A stretch of 64,000 nucleotides of DNA from Planococcus maritimus (GTDB lineage Bacteria > Bacillota > Bacilli > Bacillales_A > Planococcaceae). Positions 1 through 8,612 of this stretch are shown here, in pieces. The notes below the pieces were generated by a model. The model ran no database searches and was not told the DNA's origin. It was given only the letters and a program-made list of their open reading frames with translations. The DNA lies in assembly GCF_001592825.1 (NCBI RefSeq), contig NZ_LTZG01000001.1, forward strand, positions 1,302,001 to 1,366,000, in the 5' to 3' direction. Positions within the stretch are counted from its first letter, which is position 1, and every line of letters begins with the position of its first letter. Position numbers and translations under genes: made by a program.

Positions 1-68
1 TCCTCGAGCGCTTCCTTGTCCTTGCTCCTGACGCGCTCGTATAGCAATGCATCTGAAATTTTTTCCAT
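1..68 (-). CDS. Probable ECF-type RNA polymerase sigma factor, N-terminus only
   Basis: The gene runs off the left edge, so only 22 codons are visible. The start follows an AAAGGGG ribosome binding site. The visible peptide has the acidic/basic pattern (LLYERVRSKDKEALE) typical of the first helix of sigma-70 region 2 in extracytoplasmic-function sigma factors. Nothing of the promoter-binding regions can be seen, so the call rests on a short similarity and could be wrong. It is divergent from the sortase gene. Confidence 0.5.
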   Translation of the reverse strand, partial: MEKISDALLYERVRSKDKEALE

Positions 69-160
69 ACCGTTTCCCCTTTGTCGCAGATTTCGTATAC
101 TTAGCTTACTACACTCTGCAGCATTTAGGTTGTTTAACTCTTTTTTTGGTTCTTACTTAT

Positions 161-358
161 TCAACGCACAAAATAAACGATTAGTTCACTTTCTGTGGCT
201 TTTTCTTTGCCGACGCCCCAAATTATTTTGTCATCGCCAATGATTAAATACAGGAAAAAAGTGATCCAAACCATGTTTTTTTGCGTTATTACTATTAAGA
301 GGCCATTCAGGCCAAGACCGGCAAGAAAGCAAAGAAATCTGAAGCTTTCTGTTTCCAA
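161..358 (-). CDS. Possible small membrane protein, unrecognised
   Basis: A 65-codon reading frame with a TTG start encodes a mostly hydrophobic peptide with two likely membrane segments (about residues 7-25 and 29-41) and a charged tail. No convincing ribosome binding site precedes it. It lies in the 350-base gap between the sigma-like gene and the sortase. It may be chance; otherwise the gap shows only AT-rich DNA expected to hold divergent promoters. Confidence 0.25.
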   Translation of the reverse strand: METESFRFLCFLAGLGLNGLLIVITQKNMVWITFFLYLIIGDDKIIWGVGKEKATESELIVYFVR

Positions 359-421
359 AGCCGGCCGCGATCAGTCAAAATGAACATATTGATTAATGAA
401 CGATGGAAGGTGGATGTGCAG

Positions 422-1405
422 ATGAGACAATATTTAATCATGGGATTGGCTACAGCCCTTTGTATTACGCTATTCTTCATTCTCGACCCGTTGAATAGCC
501 AAGATTCACAAAAGACCGAAAGCCAAACGGCCGACACCACCCAGACAGCCGCTAAACCGGCTGAAGAAAAAACGCCAAGCGAACGGCTCGATACCCAGTA
601 TAAAGACAAAATCGCTGAATTTCCTGTCCGCCCCGTGCAACAGAAAAAGCTGGCAGAACTGCGCCAAGAACGAATCGACAATTTGCTCGGTATGAAACCG
701 GTACGCATTTCAATTCCTTCTATAGGAGTCGATGCCGCCATTGAAGAAACCGGCGTATTGGACAACGGCGAGATGGGCGTCCCGGATGATGTCGACCAAG
801 TCGGCTGGTTCGCTCCAGGCTTTAAAGCAGGCGCAGAAGGCAATACCGTTCTTGCCGGCCACGTCGACAGCCTGACAGGCCCCGCCGTCTTTTACAAACT
901 CGATCAATTGAAAACAGGCGATCAATTTACCCTGACAGACAAAGACGGACGCGAAATGGTATTTGAAGTGCGCGGCACCTCAAGCTACATCACGGACGAG
1001 GCACCGGTACAAGAAATCTTCGGACGTTCAGACAAACGCATGGTAAACCTCATCACATGTACTGGCGATTACAACCGCGACATCGGTTCTCATGAAGAAC
1101 GCCTAGTCGTTTCCGCAGAACTCATATCCGATTCGGCCATGAAAGAACAAACACCTGACGCTCCTGATAACGTGAAACTTAACGCAGCTTCATTATCATG
1201 GTACGCCGTTCGTGACGATTCTGTTGTAGGCTACCGCGTCTATGAAGAAGACATTGAAAGCGGCGAAGCAGAGAAAATCGCAACCATCTCCCTATTCGAA
1301 CGCAAAAGCATTGCGCTTGAAGCCGACGAATCGAAACGCTATTACGTTGTTTCTGTTAACGTCGACTTGGAAGAATCCGAAAAAGCTTATGTAGCTGAAA
1401 AATAG
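422..1405 (+). CDS. Class D/F-like sortase with a C-terminal FN3-like extension
   Basis: The protein (327 aa) is predicted to be a membrane-anchored transpeptidase that attaches surface proteins to the cell wall. An N-terminal signal-anchor helix (about residues 5-23) is followed by a low-complexity linker and a sortase domain (about 85-220). The catalytic residues are visible: His in AGHVD, Cys in LITCTGD and Arg in EERLVV. Beyond the domain lie about 100 extra residues (SWYAVRDDSVVGYRVYEED and onward) that resemble a fibronectin type III strand pattern, which is unusual for short sortases. The start at 422 is chosen because AGGTGG sits 7 bases upstream; an ATG 42 bases earlier lacks such a site. 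A candidate substrate lies 1.3 kb away (2702-4057). Confidence 0.88.
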   Translation: MRQYLIMGLATALCITLFFILDPLNSQDSQKTESQTADTTQTAAKPAEEKTPSERLDTQYKDKIAEFPVRPVQQKKLAELRQERIDNLLGMKPVRISIPSIGVDAAIEETGVLDNGEMGVPDDVDQVGWFAPGFKAGAEGNTVLAGHVDSLTGPAVFYKLDQLKTGDQFTLTDKDGREMVFEVRGTSSYITDEAPVQEIFGRSDKRMVNLITCTGDYNRDIGSHEERLVVSAELISDSAMKEQTPDAPDNVKLNAASLSWYAVRDDSVVGYRVYEEDIESGEAEKIATISLFERKSIALEADESKRYYVVSVNVDLEESEKAYVAEK

Positions 1406-1408
1406 CAA

Positions 1409-1444
1409 AATCCCTGTCCGGCATTGCCGGACAGGGATTTTTTT
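1409..1444 (+). terminator. Intrinsic terminator after the sortase gene
   Basis: A 15-bp perfect GC-rich stem with a one-base loop (AATCCCTGTCCGGCA and its complement) is followed by a run of T. Confidence 0.9.
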
Positions 1445-1643
1445 GCGTTCGACGCCGAGTGGCAAGGGTGAGCCGACGCCATAAGACAATTGCCCTTTTT
1501 GGCTTATGGCTAGAGGCCATCCCATAGCCGGCCAGCGATTAGAAAAACGAATCTCGATTTAACGATTGAAGACATTTATGCGTATACACTTTCACGTTCT
1601 CATCTACACTCATTCAAGGAAGCGATTTCCGGATGGAAAAGGA

Positions 1644-2513
1644 TTAGCTACCTTTCTTAAAGCTCAGCGTCGTCACCGTTAGAAGAATAATCATCATACC
1701 GATAATCTGGACAATCGCTAGTGCATCGCCAAGCAAAACCACGCCAAATAACGAAGCAGTCACAGGTTCTACCATTGCAATAATCGAAGCGGTAGAAGGC
1801 GCAGTCTGTTGTACGCCAATCGTATAGAGCGCAAACGAAAGGCCAGCGCCTACAATCCCGATGGCCAAAAACCAAACGGCATCACTTGAACTGAACACAG
1901 AGGCCGCTTCTTTGCCATCGATAAAAAAAGCGAGCACGGCGCTGAAAGCGATAAATGCAAACGTCAAAACCAGTTGCGGCCTGCCACTTTCAGATGCATT
2001 CTTGAATCCAAAGATGAACAACGCATAAGAAAGCCCCGCGCCAAGACCAGTTGCCACACCTATGAAATTGACCGCCGATGAGCCTGTATCATAGGCTTTT
2101 GTCAGCAGCACAATCCCAGCCAGTACGCTAATGATACAGCCCCATTTGAACCAGGTCGACTTCTCCAAGCGAAGCAAAAACGAAGCCAGCATCACAAACA
2201 ACGGAGCAGTGTACATCAAAGTCGCGGCGATCAGCACGCTGGTCGACTCGATGCTCAAAAAATAAAAAGTGAAATTGCCCGCTACTCCGATGCCCGCTAC
2301 AGAGGACCACCAAATCAACTGAAGCGATACATCCTGTTTTTTCATTTTGTTTAAAAGAGTCCACGCCATAAAACACGCTAAGCCAATCGCTCCACGATAA
2401 AAGGAGATGGTCAGCGGATCCCAGCCCTTGCTGAGCATTATATCCGCCAGCCCTCCGGTAATTCCCTAGCATATTGCCGATAACACGATCAGCACGATGC
2501 CCGTATAGTTCAT
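1644..2513 (-). pseudogene. EamA/DMT family transporter, interrupted by an in-frame TAG
   Basis: The reading frame begins at an ATG (2513) six bases after AGGTGG and encodes the start of a typical EamA permease (MNYTGIVLIVLSAIC). A TAG at 2466-2468 then falls where this family normally has a Trp in an (I)CWG-like motif. The same frame continues open for 274 more codons with the rest of the family pattern: LSKGWDPLTISFYRGAIGL, a second EamA half and about nine membrane helices. TGG to TAG is a single base change. A restart at ATG 2438 is possible but lacks a clear ribosome binding site and would lose the first helix. The family exports metabolites or drugs; the substrate cannot be told. Confidence 0.85.
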
Positions 2514-2657
2514 CATAACCCACCTATCCGAACTGTAGAGTGTCACATAATCGATGATGCGCAGCCCGTTTCCCCTACTATAGCCAGCTCCATATTCTCC
2601 TAAACTTTTTCCAGTTAATAGATTAAAGAACGGTTTAAAAGCCGCATCTTTTTTCCA

Positions 2658-2692
2658 CAAAAAAACCGGAGAAGCTTGAGCTTCTCCGGTTT
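2658..2692 (-). terminator. Intrinsic terminator of the MPSTG surface-protein gene
   Basis: A 13-bp perfect stem (AAACCGGAGAAGC) with a four-base loop is followed on the minus strand by a T run, directly after the stop codon at 2702. Confidence 0.9.
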
Positions 2693-2701
2693 CCGAAATC
2701 A

Positions 2702-4057
2702 TTATTGTTTTCTTGTACGAACCGATACGGTTGTGATCAACGCTGCAAGCAATAGTCCAGCAAGTGCCCATAGGTAAGGCGCTGTGGAGTTGCCGCTCAT
2801 GCCGCCCATACCTGTTGATGGCATTTCTGATGGCATTTCCGCTTCACCGAACTGTTCTGGGAACTGGTCAGTGATTGCTGCAGACAAGCCAGCTGCTGGC
2901 ATGTTCATGTGTGCGTAAGCTTCACGGATCGAAGCGTAAGCTGTTTCGTAATCTCCAGCAACATAGCTATCGAATGCTGTTAGCAATTGCTCAACGTGTG
3001 CTGTCAATCCTTCTTCAAGTGCGTCAGCCGGTACGCGTCCTTCTGTTGCTGAATCCAGGAATGCTGCTTGGTCCATGATGTATTGATCCAACTCAGCGCG
3101 CGCTTGTTCTTGGCCTTCTTCGTTGCCTTCACCAGTCGCTGTTACATAGTCGACGAAATAGCCGATGTGGGATTTCCACGTTTCTTCAAACTGTGCTCCG
3201 GCTTCTTCACCGTAAACAGAACCGACTGCTGCAGACAGGTCATCTGCGTTCGCAAGTAGTGCTCCAGCTGCCTGGTCGAAGCTTTCCGCTCCATCAGCAC
3301 CGTCTTGCATAGCCATTGCTGCAAGTCCAGCATGCTCTGTGAACGTCATGTTAAGGCTAGCACGGAGGTCAACCGCTGGTGTATCCGGATTTGTGTTGTT
3401 GAATTTATCAGGGAATTGATCTGTGATCGCAATTGACAATGTTTCAGCGAACATGCTCATGTGGTGAATGGATTCGCGCTCCCACTCATAAGCTGTTTCG
3501 AAGTCGCCTTCAACGTATGCATCAAATGAACCGATCAATTGATCAACGTGTGCATCCAATCCTTTAACGACTGCTTCTTCAGACAAACGTCCTTCTGTTG
3601 CTGCATCAAAGAATTTAGCTTGTTCAACTTTGTATTCTTCCAATTCAGCGAGTGCTTGTTTTTTGCCTTCTTCGTTGCCTTCTGCCGTTGCTGTTACATA
3701 ATCAACGAAATAGCCGATATGTGACTGCCAGATTGCATCGAATTGCTCTCCGCCTTCTTCACCATAAACAGAAGCAACTGCTGCTTTCAAATCTGCTGCG
3801 TTAGCGAGCAATGCGCCAGACGCCTGTTCGAAATCTTCAGCGCCGTCCACGCCTTTACGCATAGCTTCCACTGCAAGGAATGCGTGCTCCGTCAATACGG
3901 TATCAAGCGCGATGCGAAGTTCTGCCGCTTCCGTAGCTGTCGGCGATTCCATTTGCATTTGGCTATGTCCTCCGTGGTCATCTGCAAGTGCTGCTGTTGG
4001 TACGAGTAGGGATAGGCTTAGTGGCAGTGCCACCATCAATTTATTCATTTTCATCAT
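2702..4057 (-). CDS. Secreted two-repeat helical protein with an MPSTG cell-wall anchor
   Basis: The 451-aa protein has a signal peptide (cleavage near ALA-DD, residue 26) and two tandem homologous repeats of about 175 residues. Each repeat carries TEHA, GALLANA, SVYGEE and SHIGYFVDYVTAT, which suggests duplicated helical bundles; His and Met residues are frequent. The C-terminus has MPSTG (412-416), a hydrophobic helix (about 427-446) and an RTRKQ tail, the layout of a sortase sorting signal with Met in place of Leu. The start follows GGAGAG. I do not recognise a named function for the repeat. Its nearness to the sortase at 422-1405 suggests an enzyme-substrate pair, though the genes are convergent and separated by the broken EamA gene. 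Confidence 0.8.
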   Translation of the reverse strand: MMKMNKLMVALPLSLSLLVPTAALADDHGGHSQMQMESPTATEAAELRIALDTVLTEHAFLAVEAMRKGVDGAEDFEQASGALLANAADLKAAVASVYGEEGGEQFDAIWQSHIGYFVDYVTATAEGNEEGKKQALAELEEYKVEQAKFFDAATEGRLSEEAVVKGLDAHVDQLIGSFDAYVEGDFETAYEWERESIHHMSMFAETLSIAITDQFPDKFNNTNPDTPAVDLRASLNMTFTEHAGLAAMAMQDGADGAESFDQAAGALLANADDLSAAVGSVYGEEAGAQFEETWKSHIGYFVDYVTATGEGNEEGQEQARAELDQYIMDQAAFLDSATEGRVPADALEEGLTAHVEQLLTAFDSYVAGDYETAYASIREAYAHMNMPAAGLSAAITDQFPEQFGEAEMPSEMPSTGMGGMSGNSTAPYLWALAGLLLAALITTVSVRTRKQ

Positions 4058-4260
4058 CCATCTCTCCTTTGTTTTTGTTATTGTTTTTTTCGTTCTACTT
4101 ACTCAACGGAGAGCAGATCAATTTAGATCACATTTTTTAAAAAGAATTTTAAAATTGATAAAATCTTTTTTGTTTCGGGTAACTCCACTAGCTTTTCTTA
4201 GGCAGGAAATCACTAGCGAGTGCTATGCTTAATGAAAAGAAACCGATAGGAGCTGTGGTC

Positions 4261-4731
4261 ATGCAATTTTATTGCGAGCAAGTATTTCACCAATTGGAAC
4301 TCATCGTTTCCTCCGCCGGCGAATTGATCTCTACTATAGAAGAAAGCGAATGGGAACTGCGGCCAACCGAAGGAAAATTTTCGCTTGGCGAATTGGCCAG
4401 CCACCTCGCATTGGTTTGCGTAGCCGACCTTCGTATTGCAAATGGGGCAGATGAACATGAGATGGCGGCCTTTTACAAATCGCGAACGCCCGCTTCCAAA
4501 AATCAAGCAATCGCCGAACTGAACCGCGGTTTCGATCAGCTTCATCATTTTTACTTATCATTAGATGAAGAACAACTTCAAAAAAAGCACTCCGCTTACT
4601 GGGGCGTTAGCTATAGTCGCTTTGAATGGTTATTGGAAACACTCGTCCACCTCACTCATCACCGGGCCCAATTGCATTCACTTATCGTGCACTATCTAAA
4701 CAAAGAACCAAACCTCGCATTATTCGAATAA
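4261..4731 (+). CDS. DinB-family (YfiT/DinB four-helix) protein
   Basis: The 156-aa protein matches the DinB superfamily of metal-binding four-helix bundles, often thiol-dependent enzymes. The conserved His residues are visible in ELASHLALV and in the late motif HLTHHRAQLHSL. ATG 4261 is preferred because AGGAG lies eight bases upstream; the frame is open 12 codons further. The gene appears monocistronic. The exact reaction is unknown. Confidence 0.85.
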   Translation: MQFYCEQVFHQLELIVSSAGELISTIEESEWELRPTEGKFSLGELASHLALVCVADLRIANGADEHEMAAFYKSRTPASKNQAIAELNRGFDQLHHFYLSLDEEQLQKKHSAYWGVSYSRFEWLLETLVHLTHHRAQLHSLIVHYLNKEPNLALFE

Positions 4732-5119
4732 AGTACTAGAACATTTCAGTATTTCGCTTACAAGTTTTCCATTTTGGGTATGGGAAAAAAGCCTATTGAA
4801 AATGCTAAAGGACGTTGTGAGTCTGCTCACGCCTCAAATTAGCCAACACCGTCGCCCTTGTATAAAATCCCGTTACGCTCACTGAAGACTTCCCGGTTCG
4901 CCGCCAAATCGCTGCAGTTGCACCATTTCCAGCTTATTTCATTACATGTTACAGAATAGACGATGTTACTTATTAGCTGTGATAGTTTTTTATTCTCTAT
5001 CGATAATTGTCATGAATTTCTTTTCAGTATAACTTTTATAGGTGTTTTTTCTGTACTTTTGTACCGCTCAGATGGGGTATAATAGTCCTCATAATCCAAT
5101 CACGAAGGGACTGTCTCAT
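4732..5119 (+). promoter_or_regulatory. Intergenic region with a likely promoter for the GGDEF gene
   Basis: No protein or RNA gene is evident over these 388 bases. A perfect TATAAT lies at 5078-5083, about 37 bases before the ATG at 5120; the matching -35 is weak. The upstream part is mixed-composition DNA without clear hairpins. Confidence 0.45.
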
Positions 5120-7543
5120 ATGCCTCTCGAATTTGCGCGCCTGGTTTTTATGGCGTTTTCTGTTATGACAGCCATCGCCGCTTCCTATATAGCGCTCCTT
5201 TTAATCGGCCGGATTGCCGATAGGAGCCGCACGCATCCGCTCTGGTGGGTCATTGGCAGCTCACTGGTGTTCGGCACGGGCATTTTTTCCATGCATTTCA
5301 TCGGCATCTTGACTTATCATTCCGCATCTCCTGTGCAATACGATCCGATTTTGCTGTGCATTTCGCTGCTCGGAGCATTCAATGCAGCATTTCCCGCTTT
5401 CTATGTATTGCGTACAACGAATCCGCCTAAAAGACATTTGTATTTCAGCGGATTTTTCATTGGATTCGGGGTGTTGTTCATGCATTACACCGGCAATGCA
5501 GCCGCTCAAGTGCCGGGCAATGCCCAATTCGCCTTGATGCCGTTTCTTTTATCCATAGCCATCGCATTCAGCTTTTCAATTGCCGCTTTGCGCATTTTCT
5601 CGCGCACCCGCAAACAGCCGGAATCTTCGGCCAGAAAACTTCTTAGCGCTATAGTTCTTGGCGTAATGATCTCAGGCGCGCACTATACCGGAATGCAAGC
5701 TGTCAGCTATTCCACTGCCTCCGCAGGGCCCGCTTCCTTCACGAATATGGGTCTCGCGTTCGTGGTGTCGGCGCTGATTGTCTTGCTGCTGGCTATCGCT
5801 GGGTATTTGGCTTATCTGGACCGTAAACAATTGATCAATGAGAAGCTTTATTTGAGCAAAATCCGCGAAAGTGAACGGCGATTCCGCAGGCTTGCAGAAA
5901 TATCTCCTGAAGCGATCGCTATTCATAGCGACGGCAAGCTCTTGTATGTGAATAAAGCCTGCCTGGAAATGTTCGGTGAAACCGACGCTGATAAATTGAT
6001 TGGAACTGCCGTGCTGGATTATGTCCACCCCAATTACCACGACATTGCAAAGTCTCGTATTGCCTCCATGAATCAAGGACTCAGCACTCCCCCCGCTGAG
6101 CAATTATGGGTAACGCCAAAAGGCATCTCTCACGAAGTGGAGTTGACGGGCATGAGCATCGAATTTGAAGGCACCTCTGCTGTACAATTACTGATTCGCG
6201 ATATTACAGTCCAGAAACAAATCGAACGGGAGCTTGAATTGAACCGGCAGCGCTACGAATCCTTATTTGAAAACAATCCTGACGGGATTTTTTCGATGGA
6301 TTTGTCAGGGCGTTTAATAGATGTCAACGATTCACTCGTTCACTTGCTCGGCTATTCACGGAAAGAATTGCTTGAAGAATCTTTCCACGCATTTGCAGAT
6401 CACCATCAGTTGGAAATAGCAGAAGAAAAATTTCAAATGGCGCTTAATGGCATCATTCAAAATTACGAAACAGTGGGTATACACAAATCTGGCCGCCGCG
6501 TGTCGTTACGCATCACCAATATGCCGATTGTGACGGACGGGCAAGTAACGGGCGTCTACGGTATTGCTAAAGACATTTCTGCTGAAAAAGGGGCACTGGC
6601 GATGCTTGCGGAAAGTGAAGAAAAATACCGTTCGCTCTTTGACTACAATTTGGACGCGGTTTTTGAAATGGATAAAGACGGGCGTTTCGTCAACGCTAAT
6701 TCCATGACAGAAGAATTGAGCGACTACACGCGCGAGGAATTGATCGGCATCGATTTCACACCGCTGATCGCAGAAAACCTTGAACGCGTGCAAAGCTTTT
6801 TCACATCCGCCGTTTCAGGCGAAGCGGTCAATTTTGAACAGCGCATCAAACGGAAAGACGGCAACATCATCGAAGTCGACATCAATGCCGTGCCAAAACG
6901 GCGCAATGGCGAAATTGACGGGGTCTTTGCGATTGTTCGCGACATCACAGAGAAAAAAGCGTCAGAACAAAAAATCAATAACCTGGCCTTCACGGATCAG
7001 TTGACCGAGCTTCCAAACCGGCACTGGTTCTATCAAAATATCCGAGATGTACTTTCAAGAACGGAAGAACATCAGCAAAAAATCGCTGTCTTGCTGGTCG
7101 ATTTTGACGACTTTAAGAACGTCAACGACTTGCTCGGGCATTTCGGCGGTGACCAATTCCTGAAAATTGTCGCCAACCGTATCCATTCCTGCTTGGGTCC
7201 ATGGGATACCATTTCACGTTTTGGGGGCGATGAGTTTATCATCGTATCGGAAAATACGACCGAAGCTAAAGCCCACGCACTTGCCGAAACGATTCTCGAC
7301 GTCATGCGTGAACCGGTGCAATTGCTCGGCCAGGAATTTTCTGTGACCTTGAGCATCGGCATCGCGATTCAGACAGGCTGTGAAAGCGACGGGGAAGAAC
7401 TCATCAAGGAAGCCGATTTTGCCATGTATTCAGCAAAAGAGAATGGCAAAAACAATGTTCAAGTATTTACCCGCGAACTCAATAGCCAAATGACACGGAA
7501 AACCCAACTAGAACAAGCGCTGAAAAAAGCGCTCGATGAATAG
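5120..7543 (+). CDS. MHYT-PAS-PAS-PAS-GGDEF diguanylate cyclase, cut off before its EAL domain
   Basis: The 807-aa product begins with a seven-helix MHYT sensor (about residues 1-235, with MHFIG, MHYTG and HYTGMQ motifs), then three PAS domains (about 255-370, 378-490 and 503-615) and a GGDEF domain (about 620-795). The active-site motif GGDEF is intact at about residue 702, so it could make cyclic di-GMP. The inhibitory RxxD site upstream is absent (Gly replaces Arg in GPWD). The ATG at 5120 follows GAAGGGA. The frame ends at TAG 7541-7543, and the next codons in the same frame encode the start of an EAL domain, so the gene was evidently a bifunctional GGDEF-EAL protein. Confidence 0.9.
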   Translation: MPLEFARLVFMAFSVMTAIAASYIALLLIGRIADRSRTHPLWWVIGSSLVFGTGIFSMHFIGILTYHSASPVQYDPILLCISLLGAFNAAFPAFYVLRTTNPPKRHLYFSGFFIGFGVLFMHYTGNAAAQVPGNAQFALMPFLLSIAIAFSFSIAALRIFSRTRKQPESSARKLLSAIVLGVMISGAHYTGMQAVSYSTASAGPASFTNMGLAFVVSALIVLLLAIAGYLAYLDRKQLINEKLYLSKIRESERRFRRLAEISPEAIAIHSDGKLLYVNKACLEMFGETDADKLIGTAVLDYVHPNYHDIAKSRIASMNQGLSTPPAEQLWVTPKGISHEVELTGMSIEFEGTSAVQLLIRDITVQKQIERELELNRQRYESLFENNPDGIFSMDLSGRLIDVNDSLVHLLGYSRKELLEESFHAFADHHQLEIAEEKFQMALNGIIQNYETVGIHKSGRRVSLRITNMPIVTDGQVTGVYGIAKDISAEKGALAMLAESEEKYRSLFDYNLDAVFEMDKDGRFVNANSMTEELSDYTREELIGIDFTPLIAENLERVQSFFTSAVSGEAVNFEQRIKRKDGNIIEVDINAVPKRRNGEIDGVFAIVRDITEKKASEQKINNLAFTDQLTELPNRHWFYQNIRDVLSRTEEHQQKIAVLLVDFDDFKNVNDLLGHFGGDQFLKIVANRIHSCLGPWDTISRFGGDEFIIVSENTTEAKAHALAETILDVMREPVQLLGQEFSVTLSIGIAIQTGCESDGEELIKEADFAMYSAKENGKNNVQVFTRELNSQMTRKTQLEQALKKALDE

Positions 7544-8293
7544 CAATTCGCTCTTCATTACCAGCCGCAAATCAATTTAGCGAGCGGTGACGTCATTGGC
7601 TATGAGGCGCTTCTTCGCTGGCAATCGCCGCTTGGCAACGTATCCCCGTCGGAATTCATCCCTATTGCTGAAGAAACCGGCTGGATTGTGCCGATTGGCG
7701 AATGGGCACTGCGCCAAGCATGCCGCGACAGCAAAGAATTCTCAGTACTTGGCCACGCAGACGAAAAAATTTCGGTCAATGTGTCAGCGCGTCAATTCAA
7801 GGATCCCGACTTCAGCGAAAAAGTGCGCATCATTTTTGAAGAAGAACAAGTGGATGCGACGCGCTTTGAAATCGAGATCACCGAAAGTGTCATGCTCGAC
7901 ATTGAGCAGTCGGCACGCATCATTTGTGAGCTGAAAGCATTCGGCCTGCGCATCGCCATCGATGATTTCGGTGCTGGCTATTCTTCATTGAACGTTGTTA
8001 AAATTGTCGAAATCGATACCTTGAAAATCGACAAATCCTTGATTGATGAAGTCCTGATTAATCGACGGAACTTGTTCATCCTCGCCGCCATCATCGAAGT
8101 CGGCAAAAACCTTGATGCCGATATCGTTATTGAAGGCATCGAGCTCGAAGAACAGGCTGAACTATTGAAACCATTTGAGATCCTCGGACAAGGCTATTTG
8201 TTCAGCCGTCCGCTGCCGCCGGGAAGTCTCGGCTCTTTTCTCAGCGAGTCTACGGCCGTCACTGCCCGTACCGCACCAAAACCAATACAATAA
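7544..8293 (+). pseudogene. EAL phosphodiesterase domain, separated from GGDEF by one TAG codon
   Basis: These 249 codons continue the preceding frame directly after the TAG. They encode a complete EAL domain: ALHYQPQI, EALLRW, VNVSARQF, EITESVML, DDFGAGYSSL, KIDKSL, EGIE and QGYLFSRPLP. The nearest possible internal start (GTG 7688) lies after the EALLRW motif and has no ribosome binding site, so an independently translated product would lack a metal-binding Glu. Unless the stop is read through, phosphodiesterase activity is lost. All catalytic motifs are undamaged, so the mutation is recent, regulated or a sequence error. Confidence 0.85.
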
Positions 8294-8295
8294 AA

Positions 8296-8329
8296 AAAGG
8301 CGCGCAGCTGACCTAGCTGCGCGCCTTTT
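8296..8329 (+). terminator. Terminator after the EAL domain, first copy of a duplicated hairpin
   Basis: A GC-rich stem (AAAGGCGCGCAGCT) with loop GACCT is followed by TTTT. Almost the same hairpin recurs at 8571-8604. Confidence 0.88.
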
Positions 8330-8434
8330 ACAGAGGGTTGAAGAAGCTTATGGTTCGTACCCAACTATGAAAAAAGAGTATCTTTTTCTATTTTCAACAG
8401 TCAATGACTTCTCTAAGTATTTGGAGAAGTGTTC

Positions 8435-8522
8435 CTCGACTCCGGTGGATCAGCGAGACGACCGAGACCCCGCAAGACGCGAAGCGGCTGAGGAGGCTTG
8501 GGCGCGAGCCCACGGAGTCGAG
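8435..8522. repeat. 88-bp palindromic intergenic element
   Basis: The element is bounded by 10-bp perfect inverted repeats (CTCGACTCCG and CGGAGTCGAG). Its interior is GC-rich and resembles the short dispersed intergenic repeats seen in many Bacillales genomes (core GAGACCCCGCA ... GAGGAGGCT). Only one copy is in this window, so dispersion is from memory of the type. It sits between two near-identical terminators. Confidence 0.55.
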
Positions 8523-8570
8523 CGATAAGCTTCGGAAAATACGACTTCTTAATTTTCTCGACAGCCTGAA

Positions 8571-8604
8571 AAAGGCGCACAGCTGACCTAGCTGCGCGCC
8601 TTTT
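8571..8604 (-). terminator. Terminator of the monooxygenase gene, second copy of the duplicated hairpin
   Basis: It matches the hairpin at 8296-8329 except for one base in the left arm (GGCGCAC instead of GGCGCGC). On the minus strand it follows the stop codon of the gene ending at 8613 and is followed by a T run. Confidence 0.85.
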
Positions 8605-8612
8605 CGTGTACC

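Noticed and set aside
16-243. 75-codon plus-strand frame at the left edge
   Set aside because: It runs antisense over the sigma-factor start, has no ribosome binding site and an unnatural composition.
5120-8293. Genome-wide recoding of TAG as a sense codon
   Set aside because: Several intact genes with terminators directly behind them (for example the sortase) end with TAG.
8175-8586. Plus-strand frames across the end of the EAL domain and the 88-bp repeat
   Set aside because: They pass through terminators and the palindromic repeat; no ribosome binding site.
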